Shown: positions 8,268 to 17,894 of the stretch, in pieces
Layout of the letters: each line of letters begins with the position of its first letter
Position numbering within the stretch: position 1 is the first letter of the stretch
NCBI GenBank assembly: GCA_034180345.1
Contig: JAXFOQ010000040.1
Span: forward strand, 1-64,000
DNA length: 64,000 bases
Source: RGIG5681 sp034180345
GTDB lineage: Bacteria; Bacillota_I; Bacilli_A; Erysipelotrichales; Erysipelotrichaceae
Direction of reading: 5' to 3'
Notes under the pieces: generated by a model
Told to the model about the DNA's origin: nothing
Databases searched by the model: none
The model's input: only the letters and a program-made list of their open reading frames with translations
Made by a program: the position numbers and the translations under genes

Positions 8268-8727
8268 ATACCGTGCAATATTGTTGGACTTGGTTGTGTG
8301 TCTTGTTTCAAGTCTTGTTTCAAATAATGAAGCAACTAAAATAATTTATAAATTATCTAACTCTTCTTTAATGCTTTTTTTGGCAATTATTCATTCTTTG
8401 GCATATTGTTTATTTTTTATGGATAATAATTATTATTATTTTTTGATGAAGGAAGCTGTTGTTGTTAGAATTGGTAAAAATAAATTTAATAAATTATTGA
8501 TATTAAAATCAATTAAATTAACGGTTTTATTATTGGTTTTTCAGTTGTTAATAAATATTTTGTGTTTTGGTGATTTGCTGATAGCAGAAACATTAATTAT
8601 TGTGTTTTTATCATTACCATTATTTATGATTTCAATAATCATTAAAAAGAATTTTAATATTGAAGAAAATCATATTATTATAGTTCTATTAATTTTAATG
8701 ACCATTGGTAAAGGTCTGATAAAATAA
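8236..8727 (+). CDS. Small membrane protein, last gene of the transporter locus
   Basis: About 163 residues with four to five hydrophobic segments and no recognised domain. The start is taken as the ATG at 8236, inside the 3' end of the ATPase gene (32-bp overlap); a TTG two codons upstream is the alternative. Such a deep overlap suggests translational coupling with the ATPase. The likely role is a further permease or immunity subunit. The gene ends convergently with darA. Confidence 0.65.
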   Translation: MENVKKKWLFKYRAILLDLVVCLVSSLVSNNEATKIIYKLSNSSLMLFLAIIHSLAYCLFFMDNNYYYFLMKEAVVVRIGKNKFNKLLILKSIKLTVLLLVFQLLINILCFGDLLIAETLIIVFLSLPLFMISIIIKKNFNIEENHIIIVLLILMTIGKGLIK

Positions 8728-8748
8728 TAATTTAAAATAAGATATTTG

Positions 8749-9072
8749 TTAAAATTTAAGATATTTTTCAATATCAAGCACAAAGACTACGGCACCACCA
8801 GCTTTAACACTGATTGGAAATGCTGCAAGTCTGCCGATGTCATATGAGGTGCTTGATGGTACAATTTCAGTTCGACTCTTAGATTCTACCCCGATTATCT
8901 CAATGGCTTTATCGACTAAATTATCTTCACAACCAACAATTATCGTGGTATTACCTGTCTTTAAAAAACCACCTGTTGAAGCAATTTTAGTAATTTGAAA
9001 ATTAGCGTCTGTCAGAGCATTTGCGACACTGCCAGCATCATCATTTGATACGACTGCAAGAATTAGTTTCAT
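8749..9072 (-). CDS. darA: Cyclic-di-AMP receptor DarA/PstA
   Basis: A PII-like trimeric protein that binds cyclic di-AMP in the cytosol. The 107-residue protein begins MKLILAVVSNDDAG, has the TGGFLKTGNTTIIVG region that surrounds the nucleotide and ends GGAVVFVLDIEKYLKF, all family features (formerly DUF970). The start at 9072 is preceded by GGAGG; the longer in-frame extension has no support. Its neighbours do not explain what it regulates; targets of this receptor are generally poorly known. Confidence 0.93.
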   Translation of the reverse strand: MKLILAVVSNDDAGSVANALTDANFQITKIASTGGFLKTGNTTIIVGCEDNLVDKAIEIIGVESKSRTEIVPSSTSYDIGRLAAFPISVKAGGAVVFVLDIEKYLKF

Positions 9073-9135
9073 AATATCCGCCTCCATCTATATTATACCT
9101 AATTATTAATGAAATGATGTATAATTATTGTGATT

Positions 9136-9993
9136 ATGAGAATATTTAAAGAATACTTATATGTAATTATTTCAAGTTTTATTTTAGCGGTGGCGACAAT
9201 ATATTTAATTCTACCAAATAAGTTGGTATGTGGAGGAATGAGTGGTTTAACGCTGATTGCTTATCATTTTTTAAAAATTAATGAGGCGATTATTATCACT
9301 GTTCTTACAGGGGGTCTTTTTATTGTCGGATGGTTATTTATGGGCAATGATTTTGCGAAAAAGACATTATTGAGCAGTGTTGCCTATCCCATTTTTACAT
9401 ATTTATTGATGAAGTTGAATATTACTGTGCAGATCGATCCTTTGTTGGCGGGGATATATGCTGGAATATTAAGTGGTTTTGCGATTGGTCTTACGATGAG
9501 TGTCAATGGCAGTACTGGAGGTATGGATATTCCACCACTGATATTGAGTAAACTTACTGGCATCAATGTTGCGACATTGGTGTTGTTTACTGATGGTAGT
9601 ATTGTGCTTATCGGAGCGGTTATTTATGGTCTAACTCCAACACTTATCGGTATTATTGTTTTATTGTTGACATCATATACCTTGAATAAAACTTTGACTT
9701 TTGGAACTTTTCAAAGTAAGAAGGTTGAAATTATTTCAGATAAATATCTCGAATTAAATGAGGCTTTAAATCATAGTTTGGATTATGGGACAACAATTAG
9801 TGATGTGGCAGGTGGATATTCTAAACAACATAAGAAGATGATTACCTGCGTTATTCATAATAAGTCTTATCAAAAGGTTATTGATTTAATTGGTCGTTAT
9901 GATGAAAAAGCGTTTGTAGTTGTGAGTGATGCCTATGAGGTCAAGGGTGAGGGTTTTAGTTATGCTAAACGCCTTGTTCACTTGAAAAAATAA
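9136..9993 (+). CDS. YitT family membrane protein with C-terminal DUF2179 domain
   Basis: About 285 residues: an N-terminal membrane half with five or six helices (ILPNKLVCGGMSGLTLI is the family signature) and a soluble C-terminal DUF2179 domain (GGYSKQHKKMITCVIHNK, then AFVVVSDAYEVKGEGF). Function in the family is unproven; transport is presumed. A TATAAT (9120-9125) lies ten bases before this ATG and four before an in-frame GTG at 9130. There is no Shine-Dalgarno, so the transcript is leaderless or nearly so. It precedes ftsE by 24 bp. Confidence 0.9.
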   Translation: MRIFKEYLYVIISSFILAVATIYLILPNKLVCGGMSGLTLIAYHFLKINEAIIITVLTGGLFIVGWLFMGNDFAKKTLLSSVAYPIFTYLLMKLNITVQIDPLLAGIYAGILSGFAIGLTMSVNGSTGGMDIPPLILSKLTGINVATLVLFTDGSIVLIGAVIYGLTPTLIGIIVLLLTSYTLNKTLTFGTFQSKKVEIISDKYLELNEALNHSLDYGTTISDVAGGYSKQHKKMITCVIHNKSYQKVIDLIGRYDEKAFVVVSDAYEVKGEGFSYAKRLVHLKK

Positions 9994-10017
9994 GCCTTAA
10001 AGGATAAAATTAATATT

Positions 10018-10701
10018 ATGATAAAAATAGAAAATGTCTTTAAAATATATAAAAATGGTACCCGTGCACTTAACAATGTCAATTTGAATATTGAGGCTGG
10101 TGAGTTTGTATATATTATGGGCTCAACAGGCTCTGGTAAATCAACATTGATTAAATTGTTAGATGGTGAGGAAATTCCTAGTGGGGGTTTGGTCGAAGTT
10201 GGTGGTGTTAATGTTGGCAAGTTAAAACATCGCAAGGTTCCTTTATATAGACGCAATATCGGTGTTGTTTTTCAAGATTATCGCTTATTGCCAAAGAAGA
10301 CAGTTTTTGAAAATATTGCCTTTGCCATGCAGGTTTGTGATGCTAAGGATGCTGATATTAGAAAAAGGGTTCGTAAGGTTATGAAATTGGTTGAATTAAA
10401 GGAAAAATCAACTTGTTTTCCTAATGAACTATCTGGTGGTCAACAACAACGCGTGGCGATTGCTCGTGCGATTGCCAACCGTCCGAAGATCTTAATTGCC
10501 GATGAACCAACTGGTAACCTAGATCCTAAGATGAGCGATGATATTATTAAATTATTTGAACGCATTAATAAAGAAGAAAATACGACAATTTTGATTGTAA
10601 CCCATGACAGTGTGATTGTTAAAGAACATCCTAAGCGAACCATTGTCTTAGATAGTGGACATATTGTGGGTGATATGAATGGTGGTGTACCGAATGTTTA
10701 G
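10018..10701 (+). CDS. ftsE: Cell-division ATP-binding protein FtsE
   Basis: FtsE is the ATPase of the FtsEX complex, which transmits energy to extracellular peptidoglycan hydrolases during growth and division. The 227-residue protein has Walker A GSTGSGKST, the Q-loop in VFQDYRLLPKKTVFENI, signature LSGGQQQRVAIARA, Walker B ILIADEPTGNLD and the switch His in VTHD. VFQDYRLLP is highly characteristic of FtsE. It overlaps ftsX and begins a long same-strand gene run. Confidence 0.97.
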   Translation: MIKIENVFKIYKNGTRALNNVNLNIEAGEFVYIMGSTGSGKSTLIKLLDGEEIPSGGLVEVGGVNVGKLKHRKVPLYRRNIGVVFQDYRLLPKKTVFENIAFAMQVCDAKDADIRKRVRKVMKLVELKEKSTCFPNELSGGQQQRVAIARAIANRPKILIADEPTGNLDPKMSDDIIKLFERINKEENTTILIVTHDSVIVKEHPKRTIVLDSGHIVGDMNGGVPNV

Positions 10702-11596
10702 GAGATTTTTTAGACATATTAATGAAGGGCTGCAGGGGGTTATTCGCCACTTTGCGATGAGTATTTCCAGTGCCACGGCTGTTACAGTTACCCTTATTTT
10801 GATTATTGTTTTTTTGGTTTTTACTTCTAATCTTCAAGAGATTACTAAGAATATTGAAAATTCAATCAATATTACTGCTACGGTAAAGTTTGAAGCTGAG
10901 GGTAAAAACAATATTCAACGCATTGAAAATGACCTTAAAAGAATTGCAGGTGTTAAAGAAGTTAAATACCATACCAAACAACAAGAGTATGAATATTTTT
11001 TAAGCAATTACCAAAATGAACAAAAGGCGCTATTTGAATCATATAGTGGTGAAAATCCTTTTAAAGATGCCTTTCTGATTGAAATTTACGATGGCAAACA
11101 AATTGATATCATCAACAATAAGATTAAACAAATTGATGGCATTTTCAGTAGTGAATATGGTGGTCTTTCATCACAAAGACTAATTGAATTACTCGATAAT
11201 GTGCGTGTTGGTGGTTTGGTGTTAGTTATATCACTGTGTTTACTAGCGATATATCTTGTTTATAACACTATTAAAATTACTATTTCAGCTCGTGCTGATG
11301 AAATTTGGATTATGCGTAATGTCGGTGCTAAAAATGGCTATGTTCGAGCGCCCTTTCTTGTGGAAGGTATTGTTATTGGGATGATGGGAGCTATTATTCC
11401 AATGGCGCTTGGTACCTTTGGCTATGCCTATATTTATCGTGTTACTGGTGGCTATATTGGGGCTAAGATATTACCGTTAATTGAACCTTATCCATATATT
11501 TTATATATTGCAGCCATTGCCCTGGGTATTGGTGTTGTGGTTGGTTTTATAGGTTCGTATTGGAGTGTATGTAAGTACTTGAGGATTAAACGATGA
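10694..11596 (+). CDS. ftsX: Cell-division membrane protein FtsX
   Basis: The membrane partner of FtsE. About 300 residues: an N-terminal cytoplasmic tail (FRRFFRHINEGLQG), TM1 in a TAVTVTLILIIVFLVF segment, an extracellular domain of about 130 residues that would contact the hydrolase, then three more helices with NTIKITISARADEIWIMRNVGA between them, the MacB/FtsX signature. The ATG at 10694 gives the usual N-terminus and an 8-bp overlap with ftsE; an ATG at 10679 is also in frame. It overlaps the M23 gene by 4 bp. Confidence 0.96.
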   Translation: MFRRFFRHINEGLQGVIRHFAMSISSATAVTVTLILIIVFLVFTSNLQEITKNIENSINITATVKFEAEGKNNIQRIENDLKRIAGVKEVKYHTKQQEYEYFLSNYQNEQKALFESYSGENPFKDAFLIEIYDGKQIDIINNKIKQIDGIFSSEYGGLSSQRLIELLDNVRVGGLVLVISLCLLAIYLVYNTIKITISARADEIWIMRNVGAKNGYVRAPFLVEGIVIGMMGAIIPMALGTFGYAYIYRVTGGYIGAKILPLIEPYPYILYIAAIALGIGVVVGFIGSYWSVCKYLRIKR

Positions 11597-12957
11597 AAAA
11601 AACAATTAATCTTGTTGTAGTTATTCTTTTGTGTTTTTTATGCTTCGGTATTAAAGAAACTAAAACTATTAGAGCCAATGTGTCAATTGAAGACTGTGTC
11701 GGTGATGTTTCGCCTGAAAATCGGGATGAGTGTTTAGCCCTGCAAGAAAAACTTAAGGCGGATAATGAAAAGACGAAACAAGCGCTTGCTGAAGCTGCTA
11801 AAGATATTAAAGAGGCAATTAAAAAAGCTCATGAGATCCAAGAGAAGATTAATGAGATTCAAAAGGATGTTGATGATTTAAATATTAAGATTAGTGCTTT
11901 GGAATCTTCGATTGAGGTACTTACTAAAAATATTAAGGTTAATGAAAAAGATATTAATAATATTCGTAAAAAGATTTTAGATCGGATGGCTTCAATGCAG
12001 ACGGTTATGCACTATAATCCGATGGTTGATTTTATTATGGGGGCAACATCATTTGAAGATTTAATTCGCCGAACTATCGGTATTAAACAAATTAATGAAT
12101 ATGATGAAAAGGTTAAAACGGACTTGGCAATTAAGGTCAAGACTTTAAACGAGGAAAAGACTAAGCTTAAAGTGGCTAAAGAAGATATTGTTAAGTCTAA
12201 AAATATTTTGGTCTATAAACAAGATGAATTGGTAATACAAAAAGATTACTATGAAATTTTAAAAGTGGAATTATTAAAAAAACAAGAAGATTTAAGACTT
12301 GAATATAGTCAGGTTGCTAGTAACATCGGTGCTATTAAAGAGGGCATCGCCAATATTAAAACCGATAATATCACAACCTCAGATGGTTGGACGGTCCCTG
12401 TGAATGGTGATTATTGGATTAGTGCTGGCACTTGGGAGTATCCGGGTGGTGGACGCCATTTAGGCATTGATTTTGCAGGGGATGTCGGTACTGATATTAT
12501 CGCTCCTGCCAATGGGGTGGTAGTACAAACCTATGATGGTTGTCCTACATATGGTGGTCTTGGTGATTATTGTGGTGAATTGGCAGGATTGGGTAATCAG
12601 GTAAGATTGGTTGTAGTAGTAAATTCTAAGCTATATGGTGTTACGATCGGACATATGCAAAATGGTAGTGTTACAGCCAATTATCAACAGGTTAATGCTG
12701 GTGCGTATCTAGGAAAAATGGGTTCTAGTGGTTCATCAAGTGGACCTCATGCCCATGTGGAAATTGTTTATCTAGGCGAAGAAAGCTATTGGAAGAATCA
12801 AGGTTCAGGTACGGCGATTGCCAATTATGTAAATGCTTGGAGCGGTGATTTAAGTTTTGATGCCGCCAGAGAAGAAGATGCATATATGCAATCTGCTTGT
12901 GAAAATCATAGTGGCCACCCATGTAGAATAAGACCAGAAACAATATTTGGAGGCTAA
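11593..12957 (+). CDS. Secreted coiled-coil M23 peptidoglycan hydrolase (FtsEX partner)
   Basis: A 454-residue exported protein. A signal peptide (residues 1-30) is followed by a long coiled coil (about 50-260, heptad-rich in Lys, Glu, Ile) and an M23/LytM domain with zinc ligands in HLGIDFA (about residue 288) and HAHVE (about 386). The arrangement equals that of EnvC, PcsB and CwlO, hydrolases activated by FtsEX through the coiled coil; here the catalytic domain is M23 rather than CHAP or NlpC/P60. The 4-bp overlap with ftsX supports the partnership. Several extra Cys lie within the catalytic domain, possibly as disulfides. Confidence 0.92.
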   Translation: MKKTINLVVVILLCFLCFGIKETKTIRANVSIEDCVGDVSPENRDECLALQEKLKADNEKTKQALAEAAKDIKEAIKKAHEIQEKINEIQKDVDDLNIKISALESSIEVLTKNIKVNEKDINNIRKKILDRMASMQTVMHYNPMVDFIMGATSFEDLIRRTIGIKQINEYDEKVKTDLAIKVKTLNEEKTKLKVAKEDIVKSKNILVYKQDELVIQKDYYEILKVELLKKQEDLRLEYSQVASNIGAIKEGIANIKTDNITTSDGWTVPVNGDYWISAGTWEYPGGGRHLGIDFAGDVGTDIIAPANGVVVQTYDGCPTYGGLGDYCGELAGLGNQVRLVVVVNSKLYGVTIGHMQNGSVTANYQQVNAGAYLGKMGSSGSSSGPHAHVEIVYLGEESYWKNQGSGTAIANYVNAWSGDLSFDAAREEDAYMQSACENHSGHPCRIRPETIFGG

Positions 12958-12961
12958 GTAT

Positions 12962-14455
12962 ATGGAAGAAAATCAAGAAAAACATCAAGATACGACGATT
13001 ATTAAACTTAATAAAGTTTTACTTAAGAGTGAAAGAGAAGAATTGAATAGGAAACGCAAGACAAAGGCATTCTTTGTCTTATCTTTTCTTGTGGTTTTTG
13101 CGATTGGAGTCGTGGCTGGCTTTGGACTTAATAATAAAAAGATTGCCAATATCAATAGTAATACTCAAGACGAAATAATAGAGGCTTTAAATGGTTATTG
13201 GTTATATGGTGATCATTATGAAGATTTATCAACAGTTTTAAAAGATAAGGCTTTAAAAGGAATGACAACTTTTGCTGACGATCCTTATACGACATATTTC
13301 TCTAAGGAAGAAGCCTTAGAATTTAACCAAAATGTTTCAATGAATATTACGGGTATTGGTGTTGGACTTAATGAGGATGTCAATAAAGATGTCTTTATAA
13401 CTAAGGTATATGATAAATCACCAGCTAAAAAAGCAGGACTTATTGCAGGGGATATTTTTTATGCGGTTAATGATCAAAAAGTAGCTGGTATTGGTATTAA
13501 AGCCTTAAAGGACTTGGTAATTGGTAGTGAAAATACCACAGTTGAAATTAAGGTTAAGCGTAATGAAACTATTAAGTCATTTTCAATCAAACGCGAAAAG
13601 ATTGATTTTTCAGCCTTTGGTGAAAAAAGAGGAAATTATTATTACTTAAATATTAATTCTTTTGGTGAAGAAACTGATCTTCGAGTTAGCGAATATCTTA
13701 ATGATATGAAAAATGAGGGCTTAAGTAACTTAATTATTGATTTAAGAGATAATGGTGGCGGCTATTTAACGGCAGTTACTAAGATTCTTGGTTTATTTTT
13801 AGATCGGGATGCGACCTGCTTAATTGAAGAATATAAGGATGGAAGCCAAAAAGTCGATAAGGTTCAAGGAAGTAAAATGAATCACATTAAAAAGATTGTT
13901 CTACTTCAAAATCAAAGCAGTGCCAGTGCTTCAGAAGTATTTATTATGGCTCTTAGAGAACAATTTCCTAATCTTACTACTGTTGGAACGACAACCTATG
14001 GTAAGGGGGTCATTCAGGGTCAATATGAATTAAGTGATGGTAGTGTTTTAAAGCTTACAACATCTAAATGGCTATCTAGTAAGGGTGTTTGGATTAACGG
14101 CAAGGGTATTAATCCTGATCATCAAGTTAATCGACCACTATTCTTTGACTTTGAATTTAAAGCGATGAATGATGATGAGAGCTTAAAACTGGGTGATAGT
14201 GATAATCGTATTGGCAGTATTCGTCTAGGTTTGGAATTTTTAGGTTATCATACCGAAGCTTATGGAACATATTTTGATGAAAGTCTGGTACAGGCAATTA
14301 AGAATTATGAAGGTGATAATAACTTAGAAACAACAGGGATAATTAGTCGTAAGCTCCAACAAAATATTGTTACTAGTGCTAATCGTTTATACAATAACGA
14401 CTATCAAAATCATGATCCTCAGATGAAAAAGGCAATTAAATTAATTAATGAATAA
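12962..14455 (+). CDS. C-terminal processing peptidase, S41 family (CtpA/CtpB-like)
   Basis: A membrane-anchored serine protease of 497 residues. In order: cytoplasmic N-tail, one TM helix (about 30-55), a PDZ domain (GIGVGLNEDVNKDVFI to about residue 210), the S41 catalytic core with Ser in QSSASASEVF (about 320) and the general-base Lys in TTYGKGVIQG (about 347), and a C-terminal peptidoglycan-binding domain (LGLEFLGYHTEAYGTYFDE). The ATG at 12962 follows GGAGG by eight bases. It is linked to the M23 hydrolase and may process cell-wall enzymes; the substrate is not evident from sequence. Confidence 0.95.
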   Translation: MEENQEKHQDTTIIKLNKVLLKSEREELNRKRKTKAFFVLSFLVVFAIGVVAGFGLNNKKIANINSNTQDEIIEALNGYWLYGDHYEDLSTVLKDKALKGMTTFADDPYTTYFSKEEALEFNQNVSMNITGIGVGLNEDVNKDVFITKVYDKSPAKKAGLIAGDIFYAVNDQKVAGIGIKALKDLVIGSENTTVEIKVKRNETIKSFSIKREKIDFSAFGEKRGNYYYLNINSFGEETDLRVSEYLNDMKNEGLSNLIIDLRDNGGGYLTAVTKILGLFLDRDATCLIEEYKDGSQKVDKVQGSKMNHIKKIVLLQNQSSASASEVFIMALREQFPNLTTVGTTTYGKGVIQGQYELSDGSVLKLTTSKWLSSKGVWINGKGINPDHQVNRPLFFDFEFKAMNDDESLKLGDSDNRIGSIRLGLEFLGYHTEAYGTYFDESLVQAIKNYEGDNNLETTGIISRKLQQNIVTSANRLYNNDYQNHDPQMKKAIKLINE

Positions 14456-16418
14456 AAAGTTTGAATTAGTAAGTGATTATGAATTAAAGGGTGATCAAAT
14501 CAAGGCTGTTGATTCTTTAGTCGAGGGCTTGAACAATCATCAAAAACATCAGGTTTTACTTGGGGTTACTGGCTCAGGTAAGACTTTTACTATTGCCAAT
14601 GTCATTGCCAGAGTTAATAAGCCAACCATTGTCTTTGCCCACAACAAAACTCTTGCGGGTCAATTGTATAGTGAATTTAAAGCACTGTTTCCTCATAACC
14701 GTGTAGAATACTTCGTATCTAATTTTGACTATTACCAACCAGAGGCGTATATGCCTAAAACAGATACTTATATTGAAAAAACCGCTGATACCAATAAAGA
14801 ATTGGATATGCTTAGAATGAGTACCTATAATTCAATGTTGGAACACTCAGATACGATAGTAGTTGCCAGTGTGGCCTGTATTTATGCTTCAAGTGATCCC
14901 GATAGTTATCGAGGAATGTTTTTTACGCTTAAAGTCGGTGAAGCCTTCGATCGGCAATCATTGATTAAAAAATTAGTTTCTTTACAATATAAACGAAACA
15001 ATACCGAACATATCCGCGGAACTTTCAGCGTTATTGGTGATAGTGTTGAAATAACCCCAGGACATACTGAAGAATATTTGGTTAGAGTTGAATATTTTGA
15101 TGATGAGATTGAACGAATTGTAGAAATTGACCCTTTATCTAAAAAAGTATTAAGAGGCTTTACTCTGTATAATTTCTTTCCTGCTGAGGCCTATGCCCGC
15201 GATATTGACGATATTCATAGTGCCTGTGAAAACATTGAAAAAGAATTAGAACAGCGCCTGCAACATTTCAAAGCCAAAAATCAAGCATTGGAATATGAAC
15301 GCCTAGAACAACGAACCCGATATGATTTAGAAAGCTTGAGAGAATTTGGCTATTGCAGTGGTATAGAAAATTATTCAATGCATATTGATAAGCGCAAACA
15401 TGGTCAAAGACCATTTAATTTATTTGATTATTTTAAAGATGATTTTTTATTGGTTATTGATGAAAGCCATGTGTCATTGCCGCAGATTAGAGGGATGTTT
15501 AATGGCGACCGCGCTCGTAAACAAACATTGGTGGACTATGGTTTTAGATTGCCTAGTGCCTTGGATAATCGTCCGATGACCTTTGAGGAATTTGTGGATA
15601 TTGATTGTGATCGAATATATATCAGCGCCACCCCTGGCGACTATGAATTGGAGTTGGTTAATCATCAGGTTATCGAGCAGATTATTAGACCTACGGGATT
15701 GGTGGATCCGAAATTAGAGGTTCGTAAGAGTTATGGTCAAATTGATGATTTATTGGAAGAAATTCATAAACAAATCACTAAAAATGAACGGACTTTAATC
15801 ACTACTTTAACGGTTAAAATGGCTGAAGATTTAACGGCATTTTTGGTTAAACAGGGTATTAAGGTGGCTTATTTACATCATGAAACAAAGACTCTTGAAC
15901 GAATCGAAACTATTTTAGATTTACGCAAGGGTAAAATTGATGTTTTAGTTGGCATTAATTTACTTCGTGAGGGTTTAGATTTACCTGAGGTTAGTTTAGT
16001 AGCTATTATCAATGCTGATAGTGAAGGCTTTTTAAGAAGTTATCGTTCACTTATTCAAACTATTGGTCGGGCTGCTAGAAACAGTGAAGGTAGGGTTATC
16101 ATGTATGCTGATAATATTACTGATTCAATGAGGAAGGCCATTGATGAAACCAATCGTCGTCGAGAAATTCAAATTAAATATAATATTGAACACAACATCA
16201 CTCCTAAGACGATTATTAAGACTATTAGTGAACCGATTCACGGCAAAGAAACCAAGAGGATGGCACTTAAATATCAACATCGTAAAAAGAAAAATGCGGT
16301 CGATCAAAAACAATTTATTGAGAATTTAAGAATCGAGATGTGTGAAGCTGCCAAAGCATTAAATTTTGAAAGAGCGATGGAATTAAGGGATGTTATTATG
16401 GAGATAGAAAATGAATAA
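14448..16418 (+). CDS. uvrB: Excinuclease ABC subunit B
   Basis: UvrB is the damage-verifying helicase-like subunit of nucleotide excision repair. At 656 residues it is full length: Walker A GVTGSGKTFT (about residue 37), the YYQPEAYMP beta-hairpin region that probes DNA, the IDESHVSLPQIRGM motif, the SATPGDYE motif, helicase motifs V and VI (EGLDLPEVSL, QTIGRAARN) and a C-terminal UVR domain for UvrC binding (LNFERAMELRDVI). It overlaps its neighbours by 8 bp on both sides. uvrA is not in the window. Confidence 0.98.
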   Translation: MNKKFELVSDYELKGDQIKAVDSLVEGLNNHQKHQVLLGVTGSGKTFTIANVIARVNKPTIVFAHNKTLAGQLYSEFKALFPHNRVEYFVSNFDYYQPEAYMPKTDTYIEKTADTNKELDMLRMSTYNSMLEHSDTIVVASVACIYASSDPDSYRGMFFTLKVGEAFDRQSLIKKLVSLQYKRNNTEHIRGTFSVIGDSVEITPGHTEEYLVRVEYFDDEIERIVEIDPLSKKVLRGFTLYNFFPAEAYARDIDDIHSACENIEKELEQRLQHFKAKNQALEYERLEQRTRYDLESLREFGYCSGIENYSMHIDKRKHGQRPFNLFDYFKDDFLLVIDESHVSLPQIRGMFNGDRARKQTLVDYGFRLPSALDNRPMTFEEFVDIDCDRIYISATPGDYELELVNHQVIEQIIRPTGLVDPKLEVRKSYGQIDDLLEEIHKQITKNERTLITTLTVKMAEDLTAFLVKQGIKVAYLHHETKTLERIETILDLRKGKIDVLVGINLLREGLDLPEVSLVAIINADSEGFLRSYRSLIQTIGRAARNSEGRVIMYADNITDSMRKAIDETNRRREIQIKYNIEHNITPKTIIKTISEPIHGKETKRMALKYQHRKKKNAVDQKQFIENLRIEMCEAAKALNFERAMELRDVIMEIENE

Positions 16419-17001
16419 AATAACTTTAAAAAATAGTTTATATGGTTTAATTGGAGCAATAGTTTTAGGCTTCGGTATTGGTACATGGGACTTTGTGCGA
16501 CTTGGCTTTGATTCGATTAATGTTTTTTATAATGCACTTTGTAATATTACAGGTTTATCGTTCTCGGCTATTAATTTTATTGGTGGGGCAGTGATGATTG
16601 TGGCCTGTATCATCATTGATCGTAAACAATTGGGAATTGCCACATTTATCAATGTTGTGATCATCGCCTTAAGTATTAAGTACACAGGCTATTTTTATAG
16701 TCATTTTTATACTGATAATTTCTTTGTGAAGTTATTGATTCATTTTGTTGGTTTAAATGCCATTGCCCTTGGGGCAGCAATGATTGTGGTGTGTGATTTG
16801 GGTAAATCGCAATATGATGCCTTTGTTTTTGCGATTGCTTCAAAAAGTAAAAAATCATTTGTCTTTATCCGTTATATTGTTGATGGTGTGGCCTTAACAC
16901 TAGGAATCTTATTAGGAGGAAGTTATGGTATTGGTACAATTATTGCCATCTTATTTATCGGTCATTTAATGAAGCAATATATCAAGGTATTGAAAAGATG
17001 A
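16411..17001 (+). CDS. YczE/YitT-like membrane protein
   Basis: A 196-residue protein with five or six hydrophobic segments. The N-terminal IGAIVLGFGIGTWDFVRLGFDS resembles the start of YczE/YyaS/YitT proteins, which share a GxGxG-rich first helix and a following loop of the LGxDP type. No function is established for this family. It overlaps uvrB by 8 bp and miaA by 4 bp, so it is part of the same operon. It lacks the DUF2179 domain found on the relative at 9136-9993. Confidence 0.8.
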   Translation: MNKITLKNSLYGLIGAIVLGFGIGTWDFVRLGFDSINVFYNALCNITGLSFSAINFIGGAVMIVACIIIDRKQLGIATFINVVIIALSIKYTGYFYSHFYTDNFFVKLLIHFVGLNAIALGAAMIVVCDLGKSQYDAFVFAIASKSKKSFVFIRYIVDGVALTLGILLGGSYGIGTIIAILFIGHLMKQYIKVLKR

Positions 17002-17894
17002 ATAAGGTCTTGGTTATTGTTGGGGCCACTGCCAGTGGTAAGAGTGCCTTGGGGATTAAATTAGCTAAACTTTTGAATGGTGAAATTATCTCTGGTGATA
17101 GTGTGCAGGTCTATAAGCATTTTAATATTGGTTCTGCTAAAATTTCTAAGGAAGAAATGGCTGGTGTTAAACATTACTTAATTGATGAATTGGATATTAA
17201 GGATGATTTTAGTGTTTATAACTTTCAAAAAAAGGCACGGGCCTATCTTAAACAAATTATCGCTAGTCATAAATTACCTATTATCGTTGGTGGAACAGGG
17301 CTTTATATTAGGGCTGCCCTATATGATTATCAATTTGAAGAAATTGATCACTGTGATTATCAATGGGATAATTATGATGATGAAACACTATATAAGATGA
17401 TGGTGGATATTGATCCACTCAGTGCTCAAAAAATTCACCCTAATAATAAAAGAAGAATTATAAGAGCCTTGGACATATATCATAGCACCAGTAATACTAA
17501 AAGCAGTTTAGAAGCAAAACAAAGCCATCAACCGATTTATGATGTGATGATGATCGGTATTAAACCTGAGCGTAAACTCTTATACCAAAGAATTGAAGCC
17601 AGAGTTGAGGCGATGTTTAAAAATGGTTTAGTTGATGAAGTTGAGGACTTATTAAATAGGGGTGCCAGTTTTGATGATAAGGCTTTTAAGGCTATTGGCT
17701 ATAAAGAATTTAAAGAATATTTTGAGGGTCAAATTGATTTAGCTGAGGTTAAAAGATTAATTATTAAGCATACTAAAAATTATGCTAAAAGACAGGAAAC
17801 ATGGTTTAATAATAAAGAAAATGTTTATTGGATTGATGGGGATAATTGTGATCAATTGATTGATAAAGTAAGGGATTGGCAAAATGCAGGATAA
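16998..17894 (+). CDS. miaA: tRNA dimethylallyltransferase
   Basis: MiaA adds a dimethylallyl group to N6 of A37 in tRNAs reading UNN codons. The 298-residue protein has the P-loop VGATASGKSALG, the ISGDSVQVYKHFNIGSAK substrate region, the PIIVGGTGLYIRA motif and the C-terminal KNYAKRQETWFN tRNA-binding stretch. It overlaps the preceding gene by 4 bp and tcdA by 11 bp; two tRNA-modification genes are thus side by side. Confidence 0.97.
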   Translation: MNKVLVIVGATASGKSALGIKLAKLLNGEIISGDSVQVYKHFNIGSAKISKEEMAGVKHYLIDELDIKDDFSVYNFQKKARAYLKQIIASHKLPIIVGGTGLYIRAALYDYQFEEIDHCDYQWDNYDDETLYKMMVDIDPLSAQKIHPNNKRRIIRALDIYHSTSNTKSSLEAKQSHQPIYDVMMIGIKPERKLLYQRIEARVEAMFKNGLVDEVEDLLNRGASFDDKAFKAIGYKEFKEYFEGQIDLAEVKRLIIKHTKNYAKRQETWFNNKENVYWIDGDNCDQLIDKVRDWQNAG

